From Phymorhynchus buccinoides (taxonomy: Eukaryota > Mollusca > Gastropoda > Neogastropoda > Raphitomidae), in contig CM065710.1 in assembly GCA_017654935.2 (NCBI GenBank), forward strand, positions 18,199,743-18,263,742: a stretch of 64,000 nucleotides of DNA, written 5' to 3'. A program made the position numbers and the translations under genes. Positions 12,019 to 23,100 of this stretch are shown here, in pieces (within the stretch, counting starts at the first letter, position 1; every line of letters begins with the position of its first letter). Under the pieces are notes generated by a model that was given only the letters and a program-made list of their open reading frames with translations, was not told where the DNA came from and did no database searches.

Positions 12019-12366
12019 CGGTGCGCCCCGGTTCGCATATTGCCGTTTTCGCATACTGCCGCTTCGCATAAAGTCGATTCACATACTGCCGCTTCGCATA
12101 CAAAGCTTTGTGGACATGGCATTTCGCATAAAACTCAGAAAGTTAGGGATAGGTTAGGGATATGGTTAGGTATAGGGTTAGGGATAGTAAGAAAGTAACA
12201 GAAAGTCACGTAGAGTGCATTAGAACCTACAAGAGTGCATAATATGCGAAATGGCAAACCCGTTTATGCGAACTGACAGGTTTTTTTTGGAAGAGACACT
12301 CGACTTGCGCCCGCGGCTCTGATCAAAGGATTATGCGAAACGCATTATGCGAACCGGTGGGCACCC
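12019..12366. mobile_element. hAT-like non-autonomous element with 8-bp TSD and TTAGGG-like core
   Basis: The element is bounded by the direct repeat CTCCCACT at 12011-12018 and 12367-12374. Its ends are inverted: CGGTGCGCCCCGGTTCGCAT on the left and ATGCGAACCGGTGGGCACCC on the right. Inside are repeated TTCGCATA motifs and a telomere-like series (about 12130-12190) built of TTAGGGATAGG and TTAGGGTTAGG-type words. It encodes no protein. An 8-bp duplication suggests the hAT superfamily, although the terminal bases are not classic hAT. Confidence 0.7.
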
Positions 12367-12447
12367 CTCCCACTATTTCTCTCCCACTGACCTTTCGACT
12401 GATTGTGAACTATGCTCACAAGAAGAAAATCTACAACCTGTCAACTT

Positions 12448-12505
12448 TGTTTGCTGTCTTCACTTCATGACTAAGTGCTTAAGTCACGAAACGTTGGAGT
12501 TTTCC
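12448..12505 (+). ncRNA. Possible degenerate hammerhead ribozyme of a Penelope-like element
   Basis: A GACTAAG/CTTAAGTC hairpin with a TG loop (about 12469-12485) is followed directly by CACGAAACGTTG. Penelope-like elements are known to carry hammerhead ribozymes whose 3' core reads CGAAAC after stem II. The 5' core, expected as CTGANGA, is only approximated here by TTCATGA. The position, 3' of the GIY-YIG frame, fits. The copy is probably inactive. Confidence 0.35.
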
Positions 12506-12545
12506 CTTTCACAGGTACCTTGTTGTCTGTACCCACCATTTTTAC

Positions 12546-12555
12546 GTTATCTATC

Positions 12556-12587
<32 letters not shown>

Positions 12588-12593
12588 CACTAC

Positions 12594-12686
<93 letters not shown>
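12546..12686. repeat. (CTAT)n microsatellite
   Basis: Tetranucleotide CTAT/TATC array with one interruption (CACTACC) near 12588. It is followed by CTGT and GTCC words to about 12770. Confidence 0.97.
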
Positions 12687-12786
12687 GAGTATTATCGATG
12701 GATCGTCTGTCTGTCTATCTATGTGTCTGCAAGTCTGTCTGTTTATCTATCCGTCCGTCTGTCCGATTCAAATCTGAGTCAATTTG

Positions 12787-15700
12787 ATCAATATGACAAC
12801 ACGGATCGCAGTTTATGTACTAATGTGTGTCTGTTCCAGACCGGAGGACCTTTAACAGATTTTCATTTTCTGAAAGGCTAAGCCATATAAAAATTTTATT
12901 TTAACCGACTAATAGATAGTGAATAATTTTAACTTTCCATTAAAGACGATGTAGTCCGATAACTGATCTGTGAAACTGGAGGCAGGTCCGAGTCGCAGGG
13001 GTGAAAACGCGCGTTCACGGGGGCAGGCCGTTTCTTTTTCTTCTTCTTCTCCAATATAGTTGACAAAGTCAGTTTCTATCATCGTTTTTCGCTAGTTCTG
13101 TTGTTATAAAACTAAAGGGGGACTTCCATCAGGCAGAAAAGACCTGCAAAGCAAAACTTTTTCCCAGGCTACGTAAGTCCGTCAGAATAGAGTAGTTCTA
13201 AGGGTAGTTTCTGGTTTACCGTCAGTCGGCCCTAGGCCTATGTTCGGTTCTCGACTGCTCTATCACTTATTCGCTCTTCGGCTTAGACTACCCTAGATCA
13301 AACCACCAGACTGGAAAAAATATTACAATCAGCAATCAAAATAGTTGTGATGAAAGACGTGGATGATCGATGGTCAGCTGAGACAATTGTCGAAACAAAA
13401 CGAACCGAGAACAAACACCACAGGAGATACTACAGTAATCGTGTGGAAACGAAAGTAAAAAGTCTCACAGCTTCGGCTGAAGATATTAGGCCTACCTTTG
13501 ACATTCTAACAAAACAAGCTAGGCCTGCAGAATGTGTTCTGACCACCTTTGTTTTGTCAGTTTGGTGAATGGTGCATGAAGTTGTCAAATCCTAGGCCTA
13601 CATGCTTCTCGTCTATCTCTCGGTCTTTCCCCCTCCCCTTTTACCCCCCCCATCCCTCATCCCCCCCCGCCCCCCTCTCTTCTCCTCTCCCGTCATCCGC
13701 GGTCTCTCCTCTCTCTCTCAATCGTCTCAACTCTCTTCCGACCCCTCCCTCTTCACCCGTGCGTACCTCGAGCAGTCCCCTCACTTCCTCTCTCCTCTCC
13801 TCTCGTCTCGTCTCATCTTCTCTTCTCCTCTCTGATGTTTGGTGTGGAATTAATGAAAATGTGGAAATATAGGCATAATGTGTGTTCTTGGGGGGGGGGG
13901 GGGGGGACACAAACAGAAGGCATAGGCCCTACATTATTTTGAATGGTACAATAAATCTAGTGTACTAGAATATGCCTACATCAAGGCTAATTTATTTATA
14001 TATGAAAATGAAATGAAAATATAGCGTGTTGACATTGAATTGAATAGACACAAAATCAATGGCAAGATTGCACATTAGGCATAGCCATTGCCTACTGCAA
14101 ACAGTATTACTCTACAGAACAGGTGTAGTTTTTTAGTCACAGTGGGGAAGAAAGTGATACTTTAAGTTTAAGTAAAAAATTGTGTTACCACCATATGTCA
14201 ATCAATCACTCATTTCTATTGCACTGATCAAACATGTGCCCTAAAAAATTGTGTGATTATACCATAATAATTCTAACTTAGAATTCAGGTTTGTTCTTGA
14301 GCATTTTTGTGTGGTTTTGTAATCTCAAGAATTACAACCACATAACGACACAAGAAACAAACAAACTGTAAACTGTTTCCACACTAATCATAGTTGAACA
14401 AAATAAACAGTCAGCATTTTTACTGTCTGCTGTGCAAACACACACAGCACTTTGACACGCTATTTTACACCTGTGATGAGTCCCAAGGCCCTGGTCCCCA
14501 TAGGACATTGACCTATTAAAATTGAAATGTCAGATATGTTTTTTCCCCCGCTGTCAGGAGCAAAATGGTCTTCTTTTATTTTTTTAAACAAAAATGACTT
14601 TGTCTTTTTTGAAATTCTGCCAAGGGCATGGCGATTGTCCCTATGAGTTTTTTCTTCCTCTTGTCATCAGGGACATTTTGTCCTATCACCTTTGATCCAC
14701 CAGATACACGACACACCGCGCGCCGACGTGCGTCACGCACACACACATACTGTGCTACCAATTTAAGCCCAGGTTATCCACTAGTTATCTAAACATTGTA
14801 GACCCTATACTCCATTTTTTAATTAAAAAAAAACCTGCCTAACTCCTGAAAGTGACATTGACCAGCTCGCATACCAACAACATAATTATACAGACATTGT
14901 ACTTTTTTAGAGAATCTGCTGATAATTTGGAGAAAAGGTGATGCAGAAACCAAATCTCACAGCAGGGGCTTTAATAGCTTGAGGAAAATGCTCTTTTGCC
15001 CAAGTTGGTTTTGAAACAGTTCTACATGTGTGTCTTGTTTCAAGAGCAACTGGCCTTTTCTGATCACCCTAAAGGGCTTTTAAATCCCACTGTCTTACAC
15101 CAAGAGGATCTTTCCCTCAAAACCTATAATATTTTTTCAGAGAAAAATTGTTTTCCCTCCATTACCATGCCTGGTTGACCCATAATAGAGAAATTGTTGC
15201 CAAGTTCTCTCTGTCCTCCGATCATATTCTCTCTTCTTCATGGCAATTGTGTTGTCTAAATTTTAGTCATAACTTTTGATAACTCTCTACTGCTTGGTCT
15301 GTTCAACCATTTTTTGATGAATTAAATTAGCCTTGTTTTTGTATACTAGAAACATGTAGTTGTACCCAGTAAGCCTGTACTTCTGTCTTCCTTCTATCCC
15401 ACCTCCCTACTTTTTCCTCTCTCTTCTCCATAGAGATTAAATGAAAAGTAAAAGGTTTTAAAATTGGTTGTTTTGACTGACACCCATGTTTTCTTTGAAC
15501 TGCATTTTGGTCAACTACTACTGGGATAGTATCGCTTTTAATTTTTAAGCATCACACATGAGAGAACAATCAAAGAAATGTACAAAAAAATCTGCTGTAA
15601 CATGGATCATTTATTATAAATTTCTAAAGGATATTGCTTACCATATTCATACATCCTGTGATGTGAGACCCCTTACTCTCTAATTAAATGTTCTAATTAA

Positions 15701-16395
15701 ATACAGTGTATGCATACAAACATCCAAGAGCTCAAAAATATGTTTAAAGAGAAAGTGGTAGGTGGTAGAAATTGACATGTAAACCATTTCCAGTCAAATT
15801 GAGAAAAGGAGAAGTTAAACTTTGTGACACCTTCGTGGTGCACCTAATTATAAGTGTGCAGCCCCAAACTTAACGAGTAACAAATTCAGGTGGCGGTGCC
15901 ATACAGCCGATGAGGTTTATTAACCGAGGCGTGGTCACCGCTACAGCTATCTGTATTATTAAAAAAAATCGGGACTTTACTGGTTTCGTTTACTGCTTCC
16001 GGGCAATTGCCCTTCCAGTATTGTTCCCTACCATATTTGATCTTTTTTACAAATGTCGCCATATTTTCTGATTCAGATACCAAGAGAGACGCAAACTAAC
16101 CCTCTCTCGCTCTCGTCTAAACACAAAATTCCAATTTGTCACACCTGAACTATTTTCTGACTATTAATTATATCACAGAATATCAGTCCACATTGTAAGG
16201 GGCGGTTGGTCTCGAGTCTGGAAAAAGTAATCACTTTATTGTCCCATAAAATAGGTAGTTTTTTGACATAAACACATAACAGATGTGGCACATATACGGA
16301 TTAAAGTGATATTTTTATGCGAATAAGTATGATTTATCAATAGTCTCAAGTACACACACGAAAATATGGACGTAGCACTGCGCACACTAAAAGAC
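12787..16395. other. No gene seen; CT-rich patch and G run
   Basis: AT-rich sequence with short frames only. A CT-rich patch occupies about 13618-13835 and a pure G run lies at about 13892-13908. Several AGGCCTA words occur between 13220 and 13600. A 73-codon frame at 13347-13568 has no recognisable domain. Nothing else could be assigned. Confidence 0.45.
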
Positions 16396-16396
16396 A

Positions 16397-16462
16397 CACA
16401 CACACAACACACAACACACACACACACAACACACACACGACACACACCAGCACACAACCAGA
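16397..16462. repeat. Short (CA)n / ACAAC repeat
   Basis: ACACACA interspersed with ACACAAC steps over about 65 bp. Confidence 0.85.
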
Positions 16463-17294
16463 CGTTGTTTTTGTTTGGTCGCTGGGAGTCCTTTCTGTTG
16501 AGGTGCAGGTCGGTGGGTAAGATCTCGTTGGGCCTTTGATTTCAGATCAACGCATACACCAAATGAAACTACTCCAGGGAACAGTCTGCATTTCTTTTCT
16601 CGGGTTTAATTCAATTTTTCCCCTTTCCTTATACAACATAAGGCTGTATTTCATGAACCTTGTTATGCTAATTATCTTTTTGAGGAACTGATCTACTAAC
16701 CCTCCCCCCTCCCCCGAACAAAAAAACCGTAATTAACCGAGAAATGGGTAGGGGGGGGTGCACATCTTGACCACGCCGAACCCAGCCGTGAAATGAACAG
16801 TCCCCCACCCCACCCGACATGCGCCTTTCAAAGGAGTCTAGTAGAGAATTTGCGAGTACTGTATCTCCTTTTCTCTTTTCTTCTATTGAGTGTTTCCTCC
16901 CCGAGTATCCAAAATGACGTTTATAGGCCTACAGGCTGTCGAGGCGTCCCATTTTTTATGACGTACTGTAGGCCCCTAGCGACAGTTACATTTTTTTTCT
17001 AGCGACAGTACATTAGGCCTAGCGTGTGTAACCAATAATAAAAGAAAACTCAAACTGTCGATTAGGGGTAGCTTGAAAGAAGAATGTTTCATAAGCCCTC
17101 CTAGTCCAACAATACTCTTTGATCATCGACGGGAGCCGCCTTTGGAACCCCGCTTACACGAAGCGAAGTGTGGGTACGAGAAAAAAAAAAGACCGCCGCC
17201 AAAGAACGCGCTTAGCCGAGCGAAGTAGGCAAGCGCTTCCTCTGCGGTACACACGGCACGCTCTGTCTAAAGGGCCCCTGAACTTGTTTTACCC
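16463..17294. other. No gene seen
   Basis: Mixed sequence with short G and T runs and AGGCCTA words. A GC-rich patch at 17125-17290 has CGAAGCGAAG-type words similar to the tandem repeat that follows and may be a decayed first unit. Confidence 0.4.
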
Positions 17295-17860
17295 CTCGTT
17301 CAAGCGCTGAAGCTGGGACCTCGCCCTTGTAACGAAGCTTTCCACTTTGTCTTCCGTCCCTAACATCCACAACCCGTTTAAAACCCTGCCACTTAGATTG
17401 TTTTACCTCGTTTCACAGCGATGAAGCTGGACTCGCCTTTGTAGCGAAGCTTCCCACCTGTCTGTCCATCCCTGACACCCCACCCGCGTTTAAACCCGCA
17501 CTTGTGTTTACTTGTTCAAGCGCTGAAACTAGACTGTCCTTGTAACGAAATCTTCCACCCTGTCTGTCCATTCCCTACAACCCACCCCCTTAAAAACCTG
17601 GCACTTGTTTTAATAACTCGTTCAAGCGCTGAAGCTTGACTTCCCCCCGCCTTGTAACGAAGATTCCACCTTTCTTCCGTCCTTACATCCCCCCCCACAA
17701 TGCATCCCACCCCGTTAAAACCACTGCAGTCTTGTTTTGAAACACACAAACTCGTTCAAGCACTGAAAGCGGGACTCGCGCACTTGTAACGAAGATTCCC
17801 CTGTCTGTCTGGGGGCCTCTTGGCACTACTACTCAGGGCTACTTTGCCGCTGGCCAAAGC
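17295..17860. repeat. Five-copy tandem repeat, period about 104-134 bp
   Basis: The motif CTCGTTCAAGCGCTGAAG or a close variant starts at 17295, 17407, 17511, 17617 and 17751. Each is followed by CTTGTAACGAAG, then CTGTCTGTCC, then a C-rich stretch and GTTTAAAACC. Spacing varies (112, 104, 106, 134) and is mostly not a multiple of 3, so a coding role is unlikely. TTCAAGCGCTGAA can form a small hairpin. Confidence 0.8.
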
Positions 17861-18830
17861 AGTATTCTGTCCAGGAGAATGGTAATTGTGTAAGTGAATA
17901 ATATCTCCCCGTGGGGATACCCGGGGGGTTGTCTTTGTACAAAATAGTTCCACCAACAATTCATGGAAGTTATGTTCTTGTGACTTCCTCTAATGCTGTC
18001 GCTCCCTCTTTGACTCTCCTTTTCCCCTTTGGTTTTTCTATCTGTTCATCTATTCTTTTCTGACTATTGGCCCTTCCTCCTGCCTTTAAAAAAACCCTTT
18101 CCAATAATTTTTTCCTCTTTGAGCTCCTCCAAAAGCGTGTTATTTTTCCCACCTGCTTTTCTAAAATCATAATAATAAGACTAATTCAATTCACTTTAGA
18201 AAAGTGACGCCCTGTTTCCTCCGCGAGGCTCCAAGGCGCCATTTACAAAGATAAAACCACAGGTTAAGAAAGAAAGAAAAAGAAACATACAAGATTAAAA
18301 AAAACAATCGTTTAAGAAAGCAACACACAAAAAACACCAAAAAACTCTTTGACATCGTAAGAACAAGATATCATTAGAAAACATTAAAATTTAAATACAT
18401 GCCGGAAACATATACCCCCTGGCCCGCCCTCCACCTCTCTCTCCCATCCCCCTTCCCCCCTCCCCTCCCTCACCCGCGCTTGTCTCCCCCCCTAAAAAAA
18501 AAAAACCCAACAAAAACAACAAACCCTCTCACTCTCTCATCGCGCCTCTTCACTTCAACCACAGACGCACGCACTCCTACAACACAACGCAATCCACAGT
18601 ACACACCGTTTGGATAAACATATCAGCAAGTTTGACGGTTGATACACGTCAGATTAATCATGGTTTAAAAATAGTAATGGGAATAAGAAGGTCTCATGCC
18701 TGATTAAAAAAAAGCGTTAACAAACGTTTGTGCATACGAAAGGGCCTAAAGTAACGAATTAAACAACAGTAGGGGCCAGCAAAAGAAACAGAACGCTTGC
18801 CATAATGTGTCTCCAGGCAAATCTCGGCGG
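17861..18830. other. No gene seen
   Basis: AT-rich sequence with an A-rich stretch (about 18255-18390) and a C-rich pyrimidine patch (about 18420-18600). No domains or repeat ends recognised. Confidence 0.4.
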
Positions 18831-19657
18831 GTGGCAAATGACCGGCGTCTTATGAACGGAGAGATTCTCGATGGTGTGTATGGGCACACAAAGTCTGAAA
18901 GATAGGAGGGAGGCAAGAGTCAGTGAGGCATCGAAAAAACAGACGGGTTGGCATTTTGTATTCAATACGGGCTCGGACGGAAATGCCAGTGCAGCTCCCC
19001 AAGAGAGGCTGTTGCAATGGTCGAAATTTTGGCGTTTTTGGAGGACTAATGCTGCAGCATGATTCTGGCTCTCTGCAGTTTTTGTCGAGGAAGCATGTTT
19101 GGGAGAACCAAAAACACCAAAGAATTGCAATAGTCCCAGTCTGACAAACAAATGCCTGACATGAGCTTTTTGGGCCGCATCCAATGGTAAGAAAAAGGAC
19201 GGATATTGGCCGATTCTGGCGGAGCTCTAAGATAGATGGTCGCACAGTAGCTTATATATGTTTCTCCATTGAGAGTACACGATTCCGATTGTCCCCCTCT
19301 AAGATCCTAACGACGTTTGCAAAACAGATGTATTCCACCAGAACCACGAACAACAAATAGCTACTGTTTGGGGACTGCTTTGAGCTGCACTGTGAAGTTC
19401 CAAACTGGGAATGACCCTCGGTCTTCCAATCATTCATTTTCAGCTGTGTTCACAGTCATATCGCCTTTTTGGACAGATTCTATTCTGCTGAAGAGTGAAC
19501 AACAAGCTGGGGAAACTGCCAGTGTTTGTTTGCTGACTGATGCAGCTGTGGCATCGTCAGAAAACATGGTGATGCAAAGCATGCGAAACTGCCTGATCCA
19601 CAGACTACAGGGTTGGATGTACATGTAAATAGCACAGGTTTCACCTGACCCGGGGTA
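18830..19657 (-). pseudogene. Decayed L2/CR1-like LINE reverse transcriptase, C-terminal part
   Basis: Minus-strand frames give, in order, a degenerate catalytic box (FSDDA for FADDT) near 19560, SVSKQTLA, the MTVN...MND segment, FANVVR, SMEKHI, and an AAQK segment. These are followed by DHCNSL/QNHAA words and VRARIEYK...FRCLTDSCLPP near 18900-18970. This order matches the thumb and C-terminal region of L2-like reverse transcriptases, as in the element at 45049-46861. The frame shifts several times and words have been lost, so it is a dead copy. The 5' part would lie across the N gap. Confidence 0.75.
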
Positions 19658-20157
19658 NNNNNNNNNNNNNNNNNNNNNNNNNNNNNNNNNNNNNNNNNNN
19701 NNNNNNNNNNNNNNNNNNNNNNNNNNNNNNNNNNNNNNNNNNNNNNNNNNNNNNNNNNNNNNNNNNNNNNNNNNNNNNNNNNNNNNNNNNNNNNNNNNNN
19801 NNNNNNNNNNNNNNNNNNNNNNNNNNNNNNNNNNNNNNNNNNNNNNNNNNNNNNNNNNNNNNNNNNNNNNNNNNNNNNNNNNNNNNNNNNNNNNNNNNNN
19901 NNNNNNNNNNNNNNNNNNNNNNNNNNNNNNNNNNNNNNNNNNNNNNNNNNNNNNNNNNNNNNNNNNNNNNNNNNNNNNNNNNNNNNNNNNNNNNNNNNNN
20001 NNNNNNNNNNNNNNNNNNNNNNNNNNNNNNNNNNNNNNNNNNNNNNNNNNNNNNNNNNNNNNNNNNNNNNNNNNNNNNNNNNNNNNNNNNNNNNNNNNNN
20101 NNNNNNNNNNNNNNNNNNNNNNNNNNNNNNNNNNNNNNNNNNNNNNNNNNNNNNNNN
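19658..20157. other. Assembly gap, exactly 500 N
   Basis: A fixed-length N run, so the true distance is unknown. The right edge opens inside a minisatellite array, which explains why assembly broke here. Confidence 0.99.
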
Positions 20158-23100
20158 ACATAGTGCACCTTCCAAAATCACAAACAATAAACACAGTGCA
20201 CCTTCCCAAATCACAAACAATAAACAATGCACCTTCCCAAATCACAAACAATAACATAGTGCACCTTCCCAAATCACAAACAATGCACCTTCCCAAATCA
20301 CAAACAATAAACACAGTGTGCACCTTCCCAAATCACAAACAATAAACATTCCCAAATCACAAACAATAAACATAGTGCACCTTCCCAAATCACAAACAAT
20401 AAACATAGTGCACCTTCCCAAATCACAAACAATAAACATAGTGCACCTTCCCAAATCACAAACAATAAACATAGTGCACCTTCCCAAATCACAAACAAGT
20501 GCACCTTCCCAAATCACAATAAACACAGTGTGCACCTTCCCAAATCACAAACAATAAACACAGTGCACCTTCCCAAATCACAAACAATAAACACAGTGCA
20601 CCTTCCCAAATCACAAACAATAAACACAGTGCACCCCAAATCACAAACAATCACAGTGCACCTTCCCAAATCACAAACAATAAACATAGTGCACCTTCCC
20701 AAATCACAATAAACACAGTGCACCTTCCCAAATCACAAACAATAAACACAGTGCACCTTCCCAAATCACAAACAATAAACACAGTGCACCTTCCCAAATC
20801 ACAAACAATAAACACAGTGCACCTTCCCAAATCACAAACAATAAACACAGTGCACCTTCCCAAATCACAAACAATAAACACAGTGCACCTTCCCAAATCA
20901 CAAACAATAAACACAGTGCACCTTCCCAAATCACAAACAATAAACATAGTGCACCTTCCCAAATCACAAACAATAAACACAGTGCACCTTCCCAAATCAC
21001 AAACAATAAACACAGTGCACCTTCCCAAATCACAAACAATAAACAAAGTGCACCTTCCCAAATCACAAACAATAAACACAGTGCACCTTCCCAAATCACA
21101 AACAATAAACACAGTGCACCTTCCCAAATCACAAACAATAAACACAGTGCACCTTCCCAAATCACAAACAATAAACATAGTGCACCTTCCCAAATCACAA
21201 ACAATAAACACAGTGCACCTTCACCAATAAACACAGTGCACCTTCCCAAATCACATAAACACAGTGCACCTTCCCAAATCACAAACAATAAACACAGTGC
21301 ACCTTCCCAAATCACAAACAATGCACCTTCCCAAATCACAAACAATAAACATAGTGCACCTTCCCAAATCACAAACAATAAACACAGTGCACCTTCCCAA
21401 ATCACAAACAATAAACACAGTGCACCTTCCCAAATCACAAACAATAAACACAGTGCACCTTCCCAAATCACAAACCAAATCACAAACAATAAACACAGTG
21501 CACCTTCCCAAATCACAAACAATAAACACAGTGCACCTTCCCAAATCACAAACAATAAACATAGTGCACATTCCCAAATCACAAACAATAAACACAGTGC
21601 ACCTTCCCAAATCACAAACAATAAACACAGTGCACCTTCCCAAATCACAAACAATAAACACAGTGCACCTTCCCAAATCACAAACAAATAGTGCAACACA
21701 GTGCACCTTCCCAAATCACAAACAATAAACACAGTGCACCTTCCCAAATCACAAACAATAAACACAGTGCACCTTCCCAAATCACAAACAATAAACACAG
21801 TGCACCTTCCCAAATCACAAACAATAAACATAGTGCACCTTCCCAAATCACAAACAATAAACACAGTGCACCTTCCCAAATCACAAACAATAAACACAGT
21901 GCACCTTCCCAAATCACAAACAATAAACACAGTGCACCTTCCCAAATCACAAACAATAAACACAGTGCACCTTCCCAAATCACAAACAATAAACACAGTG
22001 CACCTTCCCAAATCACAAACAATAAACATAGTGCACCTTCCCAAATCACAAACAAAACAATAAACATAGTGCACCTTCCCAAATCACAAACAATAAACAC
22101 ACCTTCCCAAATCACAAACAATAAACACAGTGCACCTTCCCAAATCACAAACAATAAAATCACAAACAATAGTGCACCTTCCCAAATCACAAACAATAAA
22201 CAAGTGCACCTTCCCAAATCACAAACAATAAACATAGTGCACCTTCCCAAATCACAAACAATAAACACAGTGCACCTTCCCAAATCACAAACAATAAACA
22301 CAGTGCACCTTCCCAAATCACAAACAATAAACACAGTGCACCTTCCCAAATCACAAACAAACACAGTGCACCTTCCCAAATCACAAACAATAAACACAGT
22401 GCACCTTCCCAAATCACAAACAATAAACAGTGCACCTTCCCAAATCACAAACAATAAACACACACTTCCCAAATCACAAACAATAAACATAGTGCACCTT
22501 CCCAAATCACAAACAATAAACACAGTGCACCTTCCCAAATCACAAACAATAAACACAGTGCACCTTCCCAAATCACAAACAATAAACACAGTGCACCTTC
22601 CCAAATCACAAACAATAAACACAGTGCACCTTCCCAAATCACAAACAATAAACACAGTGCACCTTCCCAAATCACAAACAATAAACATAGTGCACCTTCC
22701 CAAATCACAAACAATAAACATAGTGCACCTTCCCAAATCACAAACAATAAACACAGTGCACCTTCCCAAATCACAAACAAACATGCACCTTCCCAAATCA
22801 CAAACAATAAACACAGTGCACCTTCCCAAATCACAAACAATAAACACAGTGCACCTTCCCAAATCACAAACAATAAACACAGTGCACCTTCCCAAATCAC
22901 AAACAATAAACACAGTGCACCTTCCCAAATCACAAACAATAAACAGTGCAGTGCACCTTCCCAAATCACAAACAATAAACACAGTGCACCTTCCCAAATC
23001 ACAAACAATAAACACAGTGCACCTTCCCAAATCACAAACAATAAACACAGTGCACCTTCCCAAATCACAAACAATAAACACAGTGCACCTTCCCAAATCA

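Noticed and set aside
12120..12195. Interstitial telomere as a chromosome-fusion scar
   Set aside because: The TTAGGG-like words are few, degenerate and lie wholly inside a short element with its own inverted ends and 8-bp duplication.
19480..20323. Frames spanning the first N gap
   Set aside because: They are joined only by undetermined bases. The two sides are a LINE remnant and a minisatellite and have no continuity.
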